Assembly (NCBI GenBank): GCA_903848435.1
Contig: CAINGG010000352.1
Span: 1-5,766, forward strand
From: an uncultured Actinomycetes bacterium
GTDB lineage: Bacteria > Actinomycetota > Actinomycetes > S36-B12
Direction: 5' to 3'
DNA length: 5,766 nucleotides
Under the pieces are notes generated by a model. That model had not been told where the DNA came from and made no database searches. It worked only from the letters and a program-made list of their open reading frames with translations. How positions within the stretch are numbered: the first letter of the stretch is position 1; each line of letters begins with the position of its first letter. Position numbers and translations under genes: made by a program. Below, one piece after another: positions 4,949-5,766 of this stretch.

Positions 4949-5766
4949 ATGAAGCAGAACCACGCGAATGGACACGGCACGTGGCTGACGAGATCAGCGG
5001 CCATTGGCCTAGCCGCGGGCTTGGCGGCAGCGATCGGGCTCAGCTCGACGCCAGCGAACGCCGCCCCCGTCTGGGATGGCAGCCGCGCACCCTCGGTCTG
5101 GGATGGCGTAGGCGCGCCCCCCTTCTTGAAGACAGCGCCGACGGGCACCAAGCTCGGGGCCCCGGCGAGGAACACCATCTGGCCGTGCCCCCTCGTCATC
5201 CCCATCCCCGGCACGGACGACACCGCCACCGTTGGCGAGACCATTGCCACAGAGATCACGCAGGCGCAGACTCCCTGGGTGCAGGACGGCAGGATCATCC
5301 TGTCGAAGATCGCCACGGTCCCCGGTGCCGTGAAGATGAAGAGCGTCTTTGAGATCACGGAGACCAAGACCACTCGCCACCTCGCGGGCAACGGAATCCC
5401 GAATCATCCGATCGGCACCTTCCCGATCCCCGAGACCTCGGATGCCTATGAGTACTACTCAGCTCTCCCGGCCGAGGGCTACGCCAATGCCGCGGAGATC
5501 CCGGTGGCCCCGTACGACCTTCATGCCACTTTGCCGAAGAACCCCAAGATGACGGACGAGCCCAACTGCATCTCGACGCTGATGACCGGCATCGCGCTCA
5601 CGGGTGCGGCCTGGCATATCGAGGCCGCGCCCGACCTGCAATTCAATATCTATGACCCCAATGCGGCGCTACCCACTGACCGCTGCTGGGGCCACCCCTA
5701 CGCGACGGAGTACCACTACCACGGCTACTCCTGGAAGTGCATGGAGCAGGGCAAGCCGGGCAAGCA
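4949..5766 (+). CDS. Secreted YHYH-domain protein, C-terminus cut by window edge
   Basis: The 272 visible residues begin with a Sec-type signal peptide: an N-region to Arg15, a hydrophobic Ala/Gly/Leu core at 16-32, and an ANA cleavage motif at 36-38. A short Pro/Gly-rich segment follows in which VWDG occurs twice, nine residues apart (41-44 and 50-53). The rest resembles YHYH-domain proteins, with C207 in DEPNC, a GIALTG segment (214-219), then DRCWGH (244-249) and the name motif YHYHG (255-259). These His, Asp and Cys residues could bind a metal, but the domain's biochemical role is not established. Cys80, Cys207, Cys246 and Cys264 may form disulphides. The reading frame is open to the last base, so the end lies outside. 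The ATG at 4949 is chosen because the signal peptide starts there; the G-rich stretch upstream is a poor Shine-Dalgarno. It is divergent from the oxidoreductase gene. Confidence 0.85.
   Translation, partial: MKQNHANGHGTWLTRSAAIGLAAGLAAAIGLSSTPANAAPVWDGSRAPSVWDGVGAPPFLKTAPTGTKLGAPARNTIWPCPLVIPIPGTDDTATVGETIATEITQAQTPWVQDGRIILSKIATVPGAVKMKSVFEITETKTTRHLAGNGIPNHPIGTFPIPETSDAYEYYSALPAEGYANAAEIPVAPYDLHATLPKNPKMTDEPNCISTLMTGIALTGAAWHIEAAPDLQFNIYDPNAALPTDRCWGHPYATEYHYHGYSWKCMEQGKPGK

Noticed and set aside
4351..5391. A 346-codon minus-strand open frame
   Set aside because: It overlaps the oxidoreductase gene in another frame and lies antisense to the YHYH gene, which has a signal peptide and a recognisable domain. 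No family features are seen in it.

Overview
This is a high-GC window (roughly 65% G+C by eye), probably from an actinobacterium. The reasons are the codon bias, frequent GTG starts, a classical lipoprotein signal, and several genes that seem to be read from leaderless mRNAs with a TANNNT -10 box just ahead of the start codon. The genus cannot be named from the sequence. There are no RNA genes, CRISPR arrays, insertion sequences or phage genes. Seven genes are complete and two run off the window edges.

Left part (1-1421, minus strand): a type II toxin-antitoxin pair, a ribbon-helix-helix VapB-like antitoxin followed 2 nt later by a PIN-domain VapC-like toxin. Nine bases further on comes kynA, tryptophan 2,3-dioxygenase, the first enzyme of tryptophan breakdown through kynurenine. 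kynA is cut at the left edge but keeps all recognisable active-site residues. It also appears to have its own -10 box, formed partly by the vapC stop codon.

Middle (1422-2920): a short divergent promoter region separates vapB from a plus-strand lipoprotein gene of unknown function. A second, unrelated toxin-antitoxin pair follows on the minus strand, an AbrB/MazE-type antitoxin overlapping a PIN toxin by ATGA. The lipoprotein gene is thus flanked by two toxin-antitoxin modules. Each antitoxin promoter carries short repeated and inverted motifs, as expected for autoregulatory operators.

Right part (2921-5766): a ten-helix DMT/EamA transporter (plus) and an ornithine cyclodeaminase/mu-crystallin family oxidoreductase (minus) converge and share a CTAG at their stop codons. 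Divergent from the oxidoreductase, a secreted YHYH-domain protein runs off the right edge.

The gene families are familiar, and no clearly new multi-gene system is visible. The most useful observations are in the small-scale architecture: four genes with a TANNNT box exactly six bases before the start codon, a kynA promoter inside the vapC terminus, two different operator-like repeat sets, and two mutually exclusive hairpins at the transporter's ribosome binding site.
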